Shown in pieces: positions 1 to 8,085 of a stretch of DNA of 24,877 nt; the stretch's first letter is position 1, and every line of letters starts with the position of its first letter. Origin of the DNA: Rhodocyclaceae bacterium UBA1310 (GTDB lineage: Bacteria; Pseudomonadota; Gammaproteobacteria; Burkholderiales; Rhodocyclaceae); NCBI GenBank assembly GCA_002307175.1, contig DBTS01000097.1, positions 54,136 to 79,012 of the forward strand. Reading direction: 5' to 3'. Both the position numbers and the translations under genes were made by a program. Under the pieces are notes generated by a model. The model had not been told where the DNA came from and made no database searches. It saw only the letters and a list, made by a program, of their open reading frames with translations.

Positions 1-947
1 AATATGGCGGCACCGGCCTCGGGCTTGCTATCAGCAAACAGCTGGCGCACCTCATGCACGGCGAAGTCGGAGTTACCTCAACACCCGGCGTGGGCTCCAG
101 CTTCTGGCTGCAGATTCCCCTGAAGGAAGGCAAACCAGTCGAGAAAAAGGATGCCGATCTCAAGGATCTGGTCCAGGTCGACAATGAGCGGGAACGCTGC
201 GTTCTGCTCGTTGAGGACAATGAGGTCAACCAGATCGTTGCCCGCAAATTTCTCTCACAAGCGGGAATTGCCAACATCGTGACAGCTTCGGATGGCGCCC
301 AGGCAGTTGCACAATGCGAAACCAGAAGCTTTGACCTGATCTTCATGGATTGCCAGATGCCCGTGATGGATGGGTATAAAGCCACCCAGGAACTGCGTGA
401 CCGTGGTTATAACGGCGTGATTGTCGCCATGACCGCCAACGCAATGAAAGGGGATCGCGAAAAATGCATTGATGCCGGCATGAACGACTATATCGCCAAA
501 CCCTTGCAGATCAGAGCCATCAATGAAGTGTTGTCGCACTGGCTGCCACGCGTCTCCGATAACCCCGCGCCAGAACCTGCACGCTCGGAAACCGCTGGCG
601 GCGACATCGCAGATATCTTCGACTTCGATGGCGTGCTGAACCGCCTGTATGGCGACCGTGAACTGCTCATCCGGCTACTCAATATCGGCGGCAGCGATCT
701 GCATGGCACGCTGGGCAATATTGCGCAGGCCATCGAGAAAAAAGACAGCAAGGAAATCATCTACGAACTGCATTCGCTCAAGGGCATTGCTGGCAACCTC
801 GGAGCACAGCGCCTGTTTGAGCTGACGCGCCGATACGAAACAGGTGTCAAGAATGGCAGCGCCGATCTTGCCACTATGCCGCCTACCCTGCGCGTGGAAA
901 TCGACACCTTTCTCGACAAGATCAAGCCTCTGCTACAGCCGGAGTAA
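1..947 (+). CDS. Hybrid sensor histidine kinase, 3' part (ATPase end, receiver, HPt)
   Basis: The gene enters from the left edge; its frame begins at base 3. The first residues (YGGTGLGLAISKQL) are the G2 box of a histidine kinase ATPase domain. A complete receiver domain follows: the acidic pair is in LLVEDNEVNQ, the phospho-acceptor Asp is in FMDCQMPVMDG (codon at 348) and the conserved Lys is in DYIAKPL. The C-terminal ~110 residues form an HPt domain with the phospho-acceptor His in ELHSLKG (codon at 771). Seen: the order ATPase-REC-HPt. Known: this architecture is a BarA/ArcB-like phosphorelay kinase that passes phosphate His-Asp-His to a separate response regulator. The input domains lie outside the window, so the signal is unknown, and no partner regulator is visible. 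A GC-rich hairpin follows 15 bases after the stop. Confidence 0.95.
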   Translation, partial: YGGTGLGLAISKQLAHLMHGEVGVTSTPGVGSSFWLQIPLKEGKPVEKKDADLKDLVQVDNERERCVLLVEDNEVNQIVARKFLSQAGIANIVTASDGAQAVAQCETRSFDLIFMDCQMPVMDGYKATQELRDRGYNGVIVAMTANAMKGDREKCIDAGMNDYIAKPLQIRAINEVLSHWLPRVSDNPAPEPARSETAGGDIADIFDFDGVLNRLYGDRELLIRLLNIGGSDLHGTLGNIAQAIEKKDSKEIIYELHSLKGIAGNLGAQRLFELTRRYETGVKNGSADLATMPPTLRVEIDTFLDKIKPLLQPE

Positions 948-961
948 AGGCATCCCGGGCC

Positions 962-980
962 TTGCGTGGGCCCAACGCAA
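962..980 (+). terminator. GC-rich hairpin after the kinase gene
   Basis: Bases 962-980 fold into a near-perfect stem (TTGCG-TGGG / CCCA-ACGCAA with one bulged A) beginning 15 bases after the kinase stop and followed by AAAG rather than a T-run. The position suggests a transcript end. The missing T-tract makes factor-independent termination uncertain. Confidence 0.4.
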
Positions 981-1030
981 AAGCCTCGGCGAGTTCGCGG
1001 TGAGGGTTCTCCGTCCTCCCCTCTCGCAAC

Positions 1031-1118
1031 CTGTTCACGATCTGTAGCAAGAGACCGTCAGCAGTGTGCAGAGCAGCACATGGACCTGATCGCGGCCTCG
1101 CCGTAAGATCATGAACAG
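1031..1118. repeat. 88-base repeat unit with inverted ends (copy 1)
   Basis: The unit begins CTGTTCACGATC (1031-1042) and ends GATCATGAACAG (1107-1118), an inverted pair that matches at 11 of 12 positions. Its first 50 bases match 1668-1717 at 41 of 50 positions, and its first 26 are related to 24827-24852. It starts 84 bases after the kinase stop. The layout resembles a REP-pair or a miniature transposable element; no transposase with these ends lies in the window. Confidence 0.6.
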
Positions 1119-1667
1119 TTTCTCATGCCGCTGCACGAAGCTCTCAAAAACAGTGCATCTCTCCATCCACAATGTTCCCGGTCTGCAGGCGTGTCACGGC
1201 CCAAATCCTGCCACTCCTCCCACATAGCGCGAAAGCATATTTTCAACTCTGTCAAACCAGGTTGTTCAGACTTTTGTGTGGGTAATTTGCAAGCCCTCGC
1301 TTATCTGCATGCAGCGAGCGGCGTCGCCAAACCATGTTGCACTCATGCCATCCTCTGCCATCCGGGCAGCACTCACCACCAGAATATGCCATAAGGTTTT
1401 AGCCATCCCAGAAAAAATCTTACAATCAGCCTCATTGGCGCAGGCGGGGCTTTTCTGATTCAACACTGCCAGGGCTTTATGGTGTGACCGAAAACAATCA
1501 CCTCCAGTTCGCAGGATACAGACGTCTGGTCAGTTTATGGGGTGGTCTGGCGCCAGCCGTGGATAGAATGCGCACAAATCAGATGATGCATTTCAGCCGA
1601 CAGAGGAACATAAGTTTTCACGTGTGTCGGGCGGCTTTCACAATCACAGTCCGAACCACACAGGAAG

Positions 1668-1717
1668 CTGTTCGCGATCTATAGCGAAATGCCATCAGCT
1701 GTGTGAAGAGCAGCACA
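1668..1717. repeat. Dispersed repeat (copy 2)
   Basis: Fifty bases matching 1031-1080 at 41 positions, including an identical GAGCAGCACA end. Its first 26 bases match 24827-24852 at 23 positions. Unlike copy 1, I find no inverted partner downstream, so this copy looks one-ended. It lies about 120 bases before the start of the broken family A gene. Confidence 0.6.
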
Positions 1718-1838
1718 GGAAGCGGAACGTGCGGTTCTGACCAAGCATCGCCAGCCAGAATCGGATACACCGCCGTGCAGGGAGGCACGATAACGCCAAA
1801 AGCATTTTCATGGCGTGTGCTGCCACAGAGAGGATGCG

Positions 1839-2498
1839 ATGCACAAACCGGCCACTACTGTCGCCTTCATTATAGCGGCTACCACGCTGGCCAATCCCCA
1901 CAGCGCCGAGGCCGCAGGGCGAACACAGACTATCATTCCGCTTTTTTCTCAGGAAATTGTCATAACACAGCCAGAGAACTGGGCTGTCGCCTACCAATAT
2001 CACGATCCGAAAACATCCTCTGTACAGTTTCTGCCTGCCGGGCAAACGCTCGCAGACTAGCAGGAAATGGTTGCCGTACAGGCATACAGAGGCCTGGCAC
2101 GGCACACCGAATACGGCCCGGAAATCATGCTCAAGGCAATCCACAGCAAGCTTGCCGCGCACTGCGCAGCAGAGATTGTCACCATCCCGCTGGAACCAAT
2201 CACCGTTAGCGGACACAAAGCCTCTGGAATGCTTATGGGATGCCCTCTGGCCAGCGACGACTTTGGCGATTTTCGCCCTGGCAAGGGTGAAATGGCCCTG
2301 TATGTGTCGATCAAGGGGCGCCAGGATTTCTATGTGATTCGCCACGCAATTCGGAGCGAGCGCTTTCAGCCGGAAACACCCCCGCTCAACCTTGGCAATT
2401 TTCTTGACTACGCCGACAAGACTGCGCCCTTGATGCTTTGTGAAAATGGAGACACCATCCGGGTCTGCCTCGCGCGCGACAATCCGCTGCCGGAGTAG
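1839..2498 (+). pseudogene. Family A exported protein, copy 1, interrupted by an amber codon
   Basis: One continuous frame begins at the ATG at 1839 (MHKPATT; AGAGAGGA upstream) and ends at 2498, but is cut by a TAG at 2058-2060. The two intact paralogs align on both sides of the stop. In copy 3 (4014-4658) the matching codon is Trp in SLFDWQEI, and here the text reads LAD-stop-QEM, so a single TGG to TAG change explains it. The N-terminus resembles a weak signal peptide ending near AEA. The part after the stop keeps all family features: YGPEIMLKAI, AAHC, MGCP, SIKGRQDFYVIR and LMLCENGD. The absence of other damage suggests a recent event. An internal ATG at 2067 exists, but AGGAA abuts it too closely for a good ribosome site. 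Function unknown. Confidence 0.8.
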
Positions 2499-2737
2499 CC
2501 AAACCGCCACTTCGTCCCTTTCTCTCTCCCATCGCGCCAATCGCGCCGAATATTCCAATTGTCGTGCCGTCACACGATGGCTACAATCATGGGGTTTTCG
2601 GTATCGCAAGGAATCCGCGCCCAGGGCTGCCCAGTCGGCCATGCGTCATCAAGGCAGGTGGAAGCCTGCCGGGCAAGCTTCCTTGCTGTGCATGCCTGTA
2701 TCTGGCCCGGCCCAAATCAGAAATAAAAGGGGATGTG

Positions 2738-3418
2738 ATGCATGAACCTGCCACCCGAGGGCCCTCCGCCCTCCGCCGGCTATCCACCCTGCTTGGCGCT
2801 GTGATTCTTGCCCAACTGGCAACTCCCGCCCTGGCGGAGGAACGCTCCACCGTGATGCTGCCGATGTTTTCGCAGGAGATCATCCTGATGCAGCCGGAAA
2901 ACTGGCACATCAGCTATCAGCATCAGGATGCAAAAAAAGCCGTCGTGGAATTTATCCCCGCAGACCTGAACTCATCTGACCAGGAAGAAACCCTGACGGT
3001 GGAAGCCTATAAGGGGCTGGCCGGGCAAACCACCTACGGCCCGGAAATCATTCTCAAGACCATTGGCACGGAACTGGCCGCTCACTGCAGCCAGCCACTC
3101 ATCAACATGCCACTGGAGGCCACCATGGTCGGCCACTACAAAGGCTATGTCTCCCTGATGGGCTGCCCCGAGGCATCCGAAGACAATGAAGACACGCTTG
3201 CCGGCCAGGGGCAGATCGGCTTGTATGTCTCAATCAAGGGCCGCCAGGATTTCTATGTGATCCGCCATCGTCTGCAGGGCGAGAGTTTCGAGGCGTCCAG
3301 GCCTCCGATCAACCCGCAGAACTTCCTCAACTACGTCGCCAAAAGCTCGCCGCTGATGCTGTGCGAGCTCGGTGATACCCCGCAATCCTGCATGCAACGC
3401 CCGGCGGCGGCACCATGA
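2738..3418 (+). CDS. Family A exported protein, copy 2 (unknown function)
   Basis: A 226-residue protein. The start at 2738 is preceded by AAAAGGGGATG and gives a signal peptide (twin Arg at residues ~13-14, a hydrophobic core, cleavage after TPALA), so export to the periplasm is expected. The mature part has motifs shared with copies 1 and 3: FSQEI-x-L-x-QPENW near its N-terminus, AYKGLA, TTYGPEIILK, AAHC, LMGCP, SIKGRQDFYVIR and a C-terminal LMLCELGD-x4-C. Four cysteines are conserved across the copies and could form disulfides. I do not recognise the family. The early PENW motif followed by strand-like segments is reminiscent of PsbP/Mog1-like folds, but that is only a guess. No enzyme motif is visible. 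Confidence 0.85.
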   Translation: MHEPATRGPSALRRLSTLLGAVILAQLATPALAEERSTVMLPMFSQEIILMQPENWHISYQHQDAKKAVVEFIPADLNSSDQEETLTVEAYKGLAGQTTYGPEIILKTIGTELAAHCSQPLINMPLEATMVGHYKGYVSLMGCPEASEDNEDTLAGQGQIGLYVSIKGRQDFYVIRHRLQGESFEASRPPINPQNFLNYVAKSSPLMLCELGDTPQSCMQRPAAAP

Positions 3419-3486
3419 AAGCGCCAATCCGGGCCTGCCCGGCCCAAGCATAGTCAACCACACAATCCGAAAGATTCCAGGCCCAC

Positions 3487-3834
3487 ATGGCAAGCTCCCA
3501 GGAAACCGCAGACTTTCTTCTTGACCAGCTCGCAGGTTGCGGCCGTTTCTCGGTGCGCCGTATGTTCGGGGAGTATTGCCTGTACCTCGACGCCAAGCCG
3601 GTGGCGCTGCTCTGCGATGATCAGCTCTACGTGAAGTCGACAGATGCCGGGCGCACACTGCTGGCGCGCGTCGAAGAAGGCTTTCCCTTTCCGGGCGCCC
3701 GTCTGCATTTGCTGGTGACTGCAGATTTGTGGGAAGACCGTGAATGGCTCGCCCGCCTGCTGACCACCACTGCCAGTGTTTTGCCGGAACCCAAGCCGAA
3801 AAAACCACGGGCCAGGAAAAAACCAGCCGTGTAG
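3487..3834 (+). CDS. TfoX/Sxy N-terminal domain protein
   Basis: A 115-residue cytoplasmic protein that matches the TfoX N-terminal domain across nearly its whole length: RRMFGEYCLYLDAKPVAL, then CDDQLYVKSTDAGR and a C-terminal basic tail (KPKKPRARKK). Known: full TfoX/Sxy proteins are competence co-activators of CRP and have an extra C-terminal domain. Single-domain versions are widespread and their role is unsettled, so a competence function should not be assumed. The Lys/Pro/Arg-rich tail suggests nucleic-acid contact, but this is inferred. The gene starts 68 bases after family A copy 2 and runs in the same direction, with no strong ribosome site before its ATG. Confidence 0.85.
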   Translation: MASSQETADFLLDQLAGCGRFSVRRMFGEYCLYLDAKPVALLCDDQLYVKSTDAGRTLLARVEEGFPFPGARLHLLVTADLWEDREWLARLLTTTASVLPEPKPKKPRARKKPAV

Positions 3835-4013
3835 ATGGTCACCCATGCCGGCAAAGGTATGCGCTGCCGCAGTCATAAGCTGCCCTGAAAGCCCTATTTA
3901 CACCTACCCCGTTCTCATGCAGATATGATCCATCGGAATGTGTGCCGAGATAAGGTCACATGCGGCTGAAAATACCGCTCTGAAATGACTTCTGGCCGAC
4001 AGGAGGAGATGAC

Positions 4014-4658
4014 ATGCGTATCCCTCTGGCTTTCTTGCTGCTTCTGCTGCTGGCAACGCCAGGCGTTCAGGCCGGGGAGCCGCGCATGGCCGTGATTCCG
4101 ATGTTTACCCAGCAGATCGTGCTCAGGCAGCCTCCAGACTGGGAAGTGGCCTATCTGTACGAGGACAGCACCACGAGTCTAGCCAAATTCGTCCCTACCG
4201 ATCAGTCGCTTTTTGACTGGCAGGAGATATTGAGCGTGGATGCCTACAAAGGCATCGCCACACAATCCACCTATGGCCCGGATACCATGCTCAAGGCGAT
4301 CCAGGGCGAATACGCCAGCCACTGCGCCAGCCCGCTAATGGCGGTGCAGCTAGGCGCTGAATACATCAACGGCTACGACTCGGACACCATGCTTCTGAGC
4401 TGCCCCGCATTGGCAGAAGATTTTGACGGGGGCATGGCAGATGAAGGCACCACGGGGCTCTACATTGCCGTCAAGGGGCGCCAGGATTTCTATGTGATCC
4501 ACTACAGCACGCGCAGCAGCCACGGTAACCCACCCATAACGCCCCAGAACTATCGTGACTATCTCGCACTGATCCAGCCACTGCTGCTCTGTGAACCAGG
4601 AGATGATGTAACTGCCTGCCTCGCCCACCAACGCCCAAGCCGCCCCCAGGCAAAATGA
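4014..4658 (+). CDS. Family A exported protein, copy 3 (unknown function)
   Basis: A 214-residue protein. A strong ribosome site (AGGAGGAGATGAC) fixes the start at 4014. The first 20 residues are a clear signal peptide (leucine-rich core, cleavage after VQA). The mature protein carries the family pattern: FTQQIVLRQPPDWEVAYLYE, DAYKGIA, STYGPDTMLKAI, ASHC, LLSCP, AVKGRQDFYVI and LLLCEPGD-x4-C. It keeps the Trp codon (SLFDWQE) that is a stop in copy 1. It lacks the N-terminal arginine pair of copy 2, so the export route may differ. A 28-base segment at 4471-4498 is identical to copy 1 although the flanks have diverged. Function unknown; a periplasmic structural or binding role is plausible. Confidence 0.87.
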   Translation: MRIPLAFLLLLLLATPGVQAGEPRMAVIPMFTQQIVLRQPPDWEVAYLYEDSTTSLAKFVPTDQSLFDWQEILSVDAYKGIATQSTYGPDTMLKAIQGEYASHCASPLMAVQLGAEYINGYDSDTMLLSCPALAEDFDGGMADEGTTGLYIAVKGRQDFYVIHYSTRSSHGNPPITPQNYRDYLALIQPLLLCEPGDDVTACLAHQRPSRPQAK

Positions 4659-4709
4659 CTCGATAGCACTTGCGGATAACGCCAACCGCATCAACACACG
4701 CCGGCCAGA

Positions 4710-5198
4710 CTATTCCGTCGGCAAGCTTCCGGGCACCCAGCGTCCGTCTTCATCACGCTGGAAAAACACACTCCATTCGGTATTCGCGGTATTGGCACAG
4801 TAGTGCAGTTCAAGCACATCTTCGGCCTGGATATCTGCGTAGGCCAACTCTTCCCTGAATTCGTGATTGGCCTGCAGGGCCCGCGCGGCAGTATCCATTT
4901 CCACGATCTGCCCAAGCACCTCGCGCCCGACCTGGACAAAACGGGGCTCCACCTTGCGCCCCTCGCAAGGGAAATACAGATCAAATGATGAGTGATCGGC
5001 CTCGATCGTAAGAATCCCTGCCCCCGGACTGGCATCCAGATGAATGGCGCAGGAAGTGCCCGGAGCAGCCTTTACCAGCGCGCCACGGACGACCTCGTAC
5101 AGCCCGGCTTCCCGTGCCGGTTGAATCTCGATCCTGTCCTCGCGGAACTGCTTCAGATAATAAGACGAAGAACTTTTCGACAGTGCGTAGCGACTCAT
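4710..5198 (-). CDS. Unknown 162-residue cytoplasmic protein
   Basis: A mixed, mildly acidic protein without signal peptide or membrane segment. It opens MSRYALSKSSSSYYLKQFRE and has a Cys pair spaced widely (SCAIHL, LHYCAN). I do not recognise the family. It is convergent with family A copy 3, whose stop is only 51 bases away, and is the last of five minus-strand genes from 8085 to 4710. The start at 5198 has no good ribosome site. An imperfect palindrome (ACCCTTATAGGT region, 5215-5226) just upstream may belong to its promoter or an operator. Confidence 0.7.
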   Translation of the reverse strand: MSRYALSKSSSSYYLKQFREDRIEIQPAREAGLYEVVRGALVKAAPGTSCAIHLDASPGAGILTIEADHSSFDLYFPCEGRKVEPRFVQVGREVLGQIVEMDTAARALQANHEFREELAYADIQAEDVLELHYCANTANTEWSVFFQRDEDGRWVPGSLPTE

Positions 5199-5333
5199 AC
5201 CAGTATGAACACAATACCCTTATAGGTATATCCATCAAGCGAGCGTCGTATTATGCCGGATAAGCATCACACCTGTCTCACCTTCTGCCGCACGCTGATC
5301 CAGCCTATCGGCACAATCATTGAAACCCGGTTT

Positions 5334-5846
5334 TCAGTACTGCTCAATCGGGGCCAGCCAAAGGCTGCCAAACGCCAGGCCGACACTAACCGCATTGGCC
5401 AGCAGGAGCCACAACACTTCCCTCCGCTTCACCGCGAATTTAAAACCGAAGCGATAGATCAGGCATTTCACTGCCGTGTTGATGAGGCAGGCCAGCACAA
5501 GCGTCACCAGCCAGGTAAGCGGATTGAAACTTCCCCAGCCCAACCATCGCTGATAGCTCCACATCGCCAGGAACTCCCATGCCATGCCGGCAAGCGGTAC
5601 GAGCACAGCCCCGCCCAGCGCAGACACGACGTTTGCCGCAAAAGTGGCCAGTGCCGCCTTGCCGAGCGAAGGCCGAAACAGCCAGCGCACAAAGAAAAAC
5701 TCGACGACCACCCCCAGCCCGACAACCCACAATGAAAACAGGCGGGTTTCCAGATACACCGCAGGCCACACAAAAGCCGCGCAGGCCAGAGACGGCAGAA
5801 GCACCAGGAGAACCAGCACAGGGAACACTCGGAAAAAGGAACGCAT
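5334..5846 (-). CDS. Small integral membrane protein (unknown)
   Basis: A 170-residue hydrophobic protein. Residues 1-24 form a signal-like helix ending ACA, followed by about four further membrane helices (around 34-55, 65-90, 108-130 and 145-163). Charged loops carry RWLFRPSLGK and FKFAVKRRE. Such composition fits an inner-membrane protein. No transporter or enzyme motif is recognisable. It starts 31 bases downstream of the SUKH gene's stop on the same strand, so the two are probably co-transcribed. If the neighbouring genes are immunity proteins, a membrane protein could protect against a membrane-acting toxin, but that rests on context only. Confidence 0.75.
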   Translation of the reverse strand: MRSFFRVFPVLVLLVLLPSLACAAFVWPAVYLETRLFSLWVVGLGVVVEFFFVRWLFRPSLGKAALATFAANVVSALGGAVLVPLAGMAWEFLAMWSYQRWLGWGSFNPLTWLVTLVLACLINTAVKCLIYRFGFKFAVKRREVLWLLLANAVSVGLAFGSLWLAPIEQY

Positions 5847-5877
5847 CAGCCAGCCCGATCACAGTCAGGCAGGCATT

Positions 5878-6402
5878 TTACCTGCGCCGGGACTTGCGCG
5901 CCTGTTCCCAGGCACTCACCGTCGCCTCCATATATTCCGCAAAACTGGCGTAAGGCGAAGCGTCGACCACACCGGGCGTCCAATAGCGAATTTCGCACTT
6001 ACCCGAGTCGGCTTGGAAACTGAAAAGATCGAAGCATTCGAGATCCTCATCAAAACCGACGGTGAAAGCCACCAGTTGACGGGGAATCGCTCGCGTCTTC
6101 CTACGCCTCCGCCAATAGCTGTTGATGCGAATAATATGCCGAGGATTCGTGTAATCCCGCCCCAAACTGGCGAACCAGCCGTTAAAGTGCTTGGCCTGAC
6201 GGGCAAACTGGATGAGTCCGGCAGGCAAACTCATCCCGAAATGGGCTTCAATCCTGCAAATACTGTCTCTACTCGGACGGCAGTAGGGTTCATAGCCAGG
6301 CCCTGGCTTCAGATCATCAAACCGACGAATCAGTTCATCCATCGCCGTGGCATCTGGAGCATTGAGAAATGAGGACGCAGGCGCAGCAAATCCAGACTTC
6401 AA
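5878..6402 (-). CDS. SMI1/KNR4 (SUKH) domain protein, probable immunity protein
   Basis: The central part shows the SUKH pattern: an N-terminal helix then IEAHFGMSLPAGLIQFARQ, an aromatic segment FNGWFASLG, a strand-rich middle (VAFTVGFDEDLECFDL, with KCEIRYW) and a final helix (YASFAEYMEATVSAWEQ). Known: SUKH proteins are a major class of immunity proteins for polymorphic toxins, often nuclease or deaminase toxins, though some have other roles. A TTG at 6402 has a good ribosome site (AAAAAGGAAAGG), giving 174 residues. The ATG at 6342 would give 154 and still keep the whole domain. No toxin gene is visible nearby. The start is uncertain; the family is fairly sure. Confidence 0.8.
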   Translation of the reverse strand: MKSGFAAPASSFLNAPDATAMDELIRRFDDLKPGPGYEPYCRPSRDSICRIEAHFGMSLPAGLIQFARQAKHFNGWFASLGRDYTNPRHIIRINSYWRRRRKTRAIPRQLVAFTVGFDEDLECFDLFSFQADSGKCEIRYWTPGVVDASPYASFAEYMEATVSAWEQARKSRRR

Positions 6403-6476
6403 GAACCTTTCCTTTTTGCAATATTCAGCACACGTAAAACCCCAGGGAATGCTAAAACTCGGGGGAACAGACTGGA

Positions 6477-6992
6477 TTACATCACCGCAATCAGCCGCAC
6501 CCTATCCTCGTTATGCACGGCCTCGTCGCAACGGTCGATTACCTGGGCCAACTCCTCCAGAACGCCATCCTGGCTTTCATCACCGGCAAGATCCTCGCGC
6601 AGGGCGTTGAGGGTTTCCAGAAGCTCTGCCGGGCTGATCCACTTGGCGTCCTCTTCGGACCACCCTGCATCGTCTTCGGCGGAATCCTCCGCAGCATCCT
6701 CGTCATCGGCAAAGTCCACCTCGCCGGCAAGATTGGACTCCACATCCGAGAAGTCGACGAATTCCGTCAGCGTTCGCACCCCCAACCCCTGGCAGTGCCT
6801 GTCGAGTGCATCAAGCTTGTCAAACAGTTCGTAAAGATCATCGGGGATAAAATCATCGGGATCGGATTCCAGACGAATCCACAGGACTGTACTCACGCAG
6901 AACCTCCCTTCGTAATCGCGAACCAGGCAGCATTGAAAATCGTCACCCCTCTGCTGCGGGGCATGATTCCTCAAAGCATAGATGCTGTTCAT
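6477..6992 (-). CDS. Highly acidic unknown protein
   Basis: From the ATG at 6992 it is 171 residues; an in-frame ATG at 7025 would add 11. The N-terminal half is a folded-looking segment (DDFQCCLVRDYEGRFCVSTV), and the middle is extremely acidic (FADDEDAAEDSAEDDAGW). The C-terminus is helical (ISPAELLETLNALREDLAGD). I do not recognise the family. Strong acidity and small size are common among immunity proteins that cap basic nuclease toxins. The SUKH gene lies 74 bases downstream and the LRR-like gene 58 bases upstream on the same strand, so it may be part of one transcript. Ribosome sites at both candidate starts are weak. Confidence 0.75.
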   Translation of the reverse strand: MNSIYALRNHAPQQRGDDFQCCLVRDYEGRFCVSTVLWIRLESDPDDFIPDDLYELFDKLDALDRHCQGLGVRTLTEFVDFSDVESNLAGEVDFADDEDAAEDSAEDDAGWSEEDAKWISPAELLETLNALREDLAGDESQDGVLEELAQVIDRCDEAVHNEDRVRLIAVM

Positions 6993-7050
6993 GACAAGTG
7001 ACAGCCCTTCCCGATGGTCTGGCATATGCAGGCCATGCTGAGCCTCCCAC

Positions 7051-8085
7051 TCAGGCCAGCACAGACTCCTCAAAGACGATCTGCACCTGTCGGTTCCTGC
7101 CCTGGCCCGTGCGCTGGATGGCGCGAATCCGCTTGCCCCGCGACCACGCCAGACGCTTGAGCTTGTCGTCACCAAGAACGGTATCGTCCTGCTCAAGGAA
7201 TGCCACGTTCTTCAGCGCCGGTTTTGCAAACAGCACGTCGAGCTTCAGATTGGAATGGGGAATGTTAAGCCAGAGCGAGCGCAGGTTAGGAATATCCTGG
7301 AGCGCAGCCAGATCCACCGAAGCATTTCTGCAGTTGACGATGGAAACATATTCCAGCTTGCTCAGCCCGGCCAGATCGAGTTTCTGGTGCAGACCAGGAA
7401 TATCCTTGAGCCGCAGGCGTTTGAGCCCCGACAGGCTCGATAGCGCCGTATGCCAGTGCAGATTCGGCAGACGATCCAGCGAGAGGCTCGCCAATTGGGG
7501 AAAGCAGGTGAGGTCCCCCAGATCAATCAGATGCCTGGCTCTGACGAATTCAAGCTGCTCAAGCTTGGTGCAGGCTTCCAGCCCGACCGGATTCTTCACC
7601 AGCCCGCTCGTGAATGAGAGGTTGCGCAGTTCCGGCAGCCCCGAGAACTGGCGACAATCCTCATCAGAGAAAGCATCATCCACCACCAGTCGGTGCAAAC
7701 TCGGGCACTGGAATATGCCCTTGGAAAACTTGCGATGCCAGGCAGTGAAAACCACATCAAGTTCGGGGAATTCACTGAAATCCAGCCCATTTTCAGGGTA
7801 GGAGTCAATGACCAGCTTGCGCGTATGGCTGAATTGCCCCACACCGCCAAGATAGCCGGCATTATTCAGATACAGGGTTTTGATAGCCTGCGAAGCCGGG
7901 CCGAGCGGCGATACTTCGACACGCTGCCCGGTGAGCGCCCTGAAGCGGATGTGCGAAAGGCCCGTCTTGAGAAAATTGGCCGTGGTGGAGTCTGTCCAGC
8001 CGAATTCACTGACGAACACCGGTCTGCCACCGTACTTCAGGACATACGAGCGCGGTGCAAACGCGGGAATATTTTCTTCGATCAT
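7051..8085 (-). CDS. Leucine-rich-repeat-like protein
   Basis: A 344-residue protein without signal peptide. From about residue 70 to 300 it shows degenerate leucine-rich units, spaced about 22-25 residues, such as CPSLHRLVV, LPELRNLSF, CTKLEQLEFV, FPQLASLSLDRLPNL, LSGLKRLRLKDIPGL, LSKLEYVSIVNC and IPNLRSLWLNI. These read as a curved protein-binding scaffold. The N-terminal ~60 residues and the basic C-terminal ~45 residues (LAWSRGKRIRAIQRTGQGR) are not repeats. The ATG at 8085 (MIEENIP) is preferred to the GTG at 8109 because CAGGG lies just upstream. It is the first gene of a five-gene minus-strand series that includes a SUKH immunity-type protein. The role is unknown; protein binding is the only safe inference. 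Confidence 0.78.
   Translation of the reverse strand: MIEENIPAFAPRSYVLKYGGRPVFVSEFGWTDSTTANFLKTGLSHIRFRALTGQRVEVSPLGPASQAIKTLYLNNAGYLGGVGQFSHTRKLVIDSYPENGLDFSEFPELDVVFTAWHRKFSKGIFQCPSLHRLVVDDAFSDEDCRQFSGLPELRNLSFTSGLVKNPVGLEACTKLEQLEFVRARHLIDLGDLTCFPQLASLSLDRLPNLHWHTALSSLSGLKRLRLKDIPGLHQKLDLAGLSKLEYVSIVNCRNASVDLAALQDIPNLRSLWLNIPHSNLKLDVLFAKPALKNVAFLEQDDTVLGDDKLKRLAWSRGKRIRAIQRTGQGRNRQVQIVFEESVLA

Larger units (their letters stand above)
948..1838. other. Gene-free stretch between the kinase and family A
   Basis: About 890 bases with no convincing gene. Short open frames exist on both strands, but none has a ribosome site with a recognisable product. The stretch holds the terminator-like hairpin at 962-980 and two copies of a dispersed repeat (1031-1118 and 1668-1717, annotated separately). 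The roughly 550 bases between the repeat copies resemble nothing I recognise; they may be decayed coding DNA. Confidence 0.5.

Noticed and set aside
1125..1684. Several 60-90 codon frames in the gap after the kinase gene
   Set aside because: No ribosome sites, overlapping frames on both strands and no protein-like hydrophobic pattern.
2058..2067. Programmed readthrough of the family A amber codon, or restart at the ATG at 2067
   Set aside because: No readthrough element or pyrrolysine genes are visible, and the AGGAA before the ATG leaves no spacer; simple mutation is the easier reading.
1695..2642. A 315-codon open frame on the minus strand across family A copy 1
   Set aside because: It mirrors the codon pattern of the plus-strand gene, has no ribosome site and no recognisable product; the plus-strand paralogs prove the coding strand.
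3487..3834. Competence regulator TfoX/Sxy
   Set aside because: Only the N-terminal domain is present and there are no competence genes nearby, so a competence role is not claimed.
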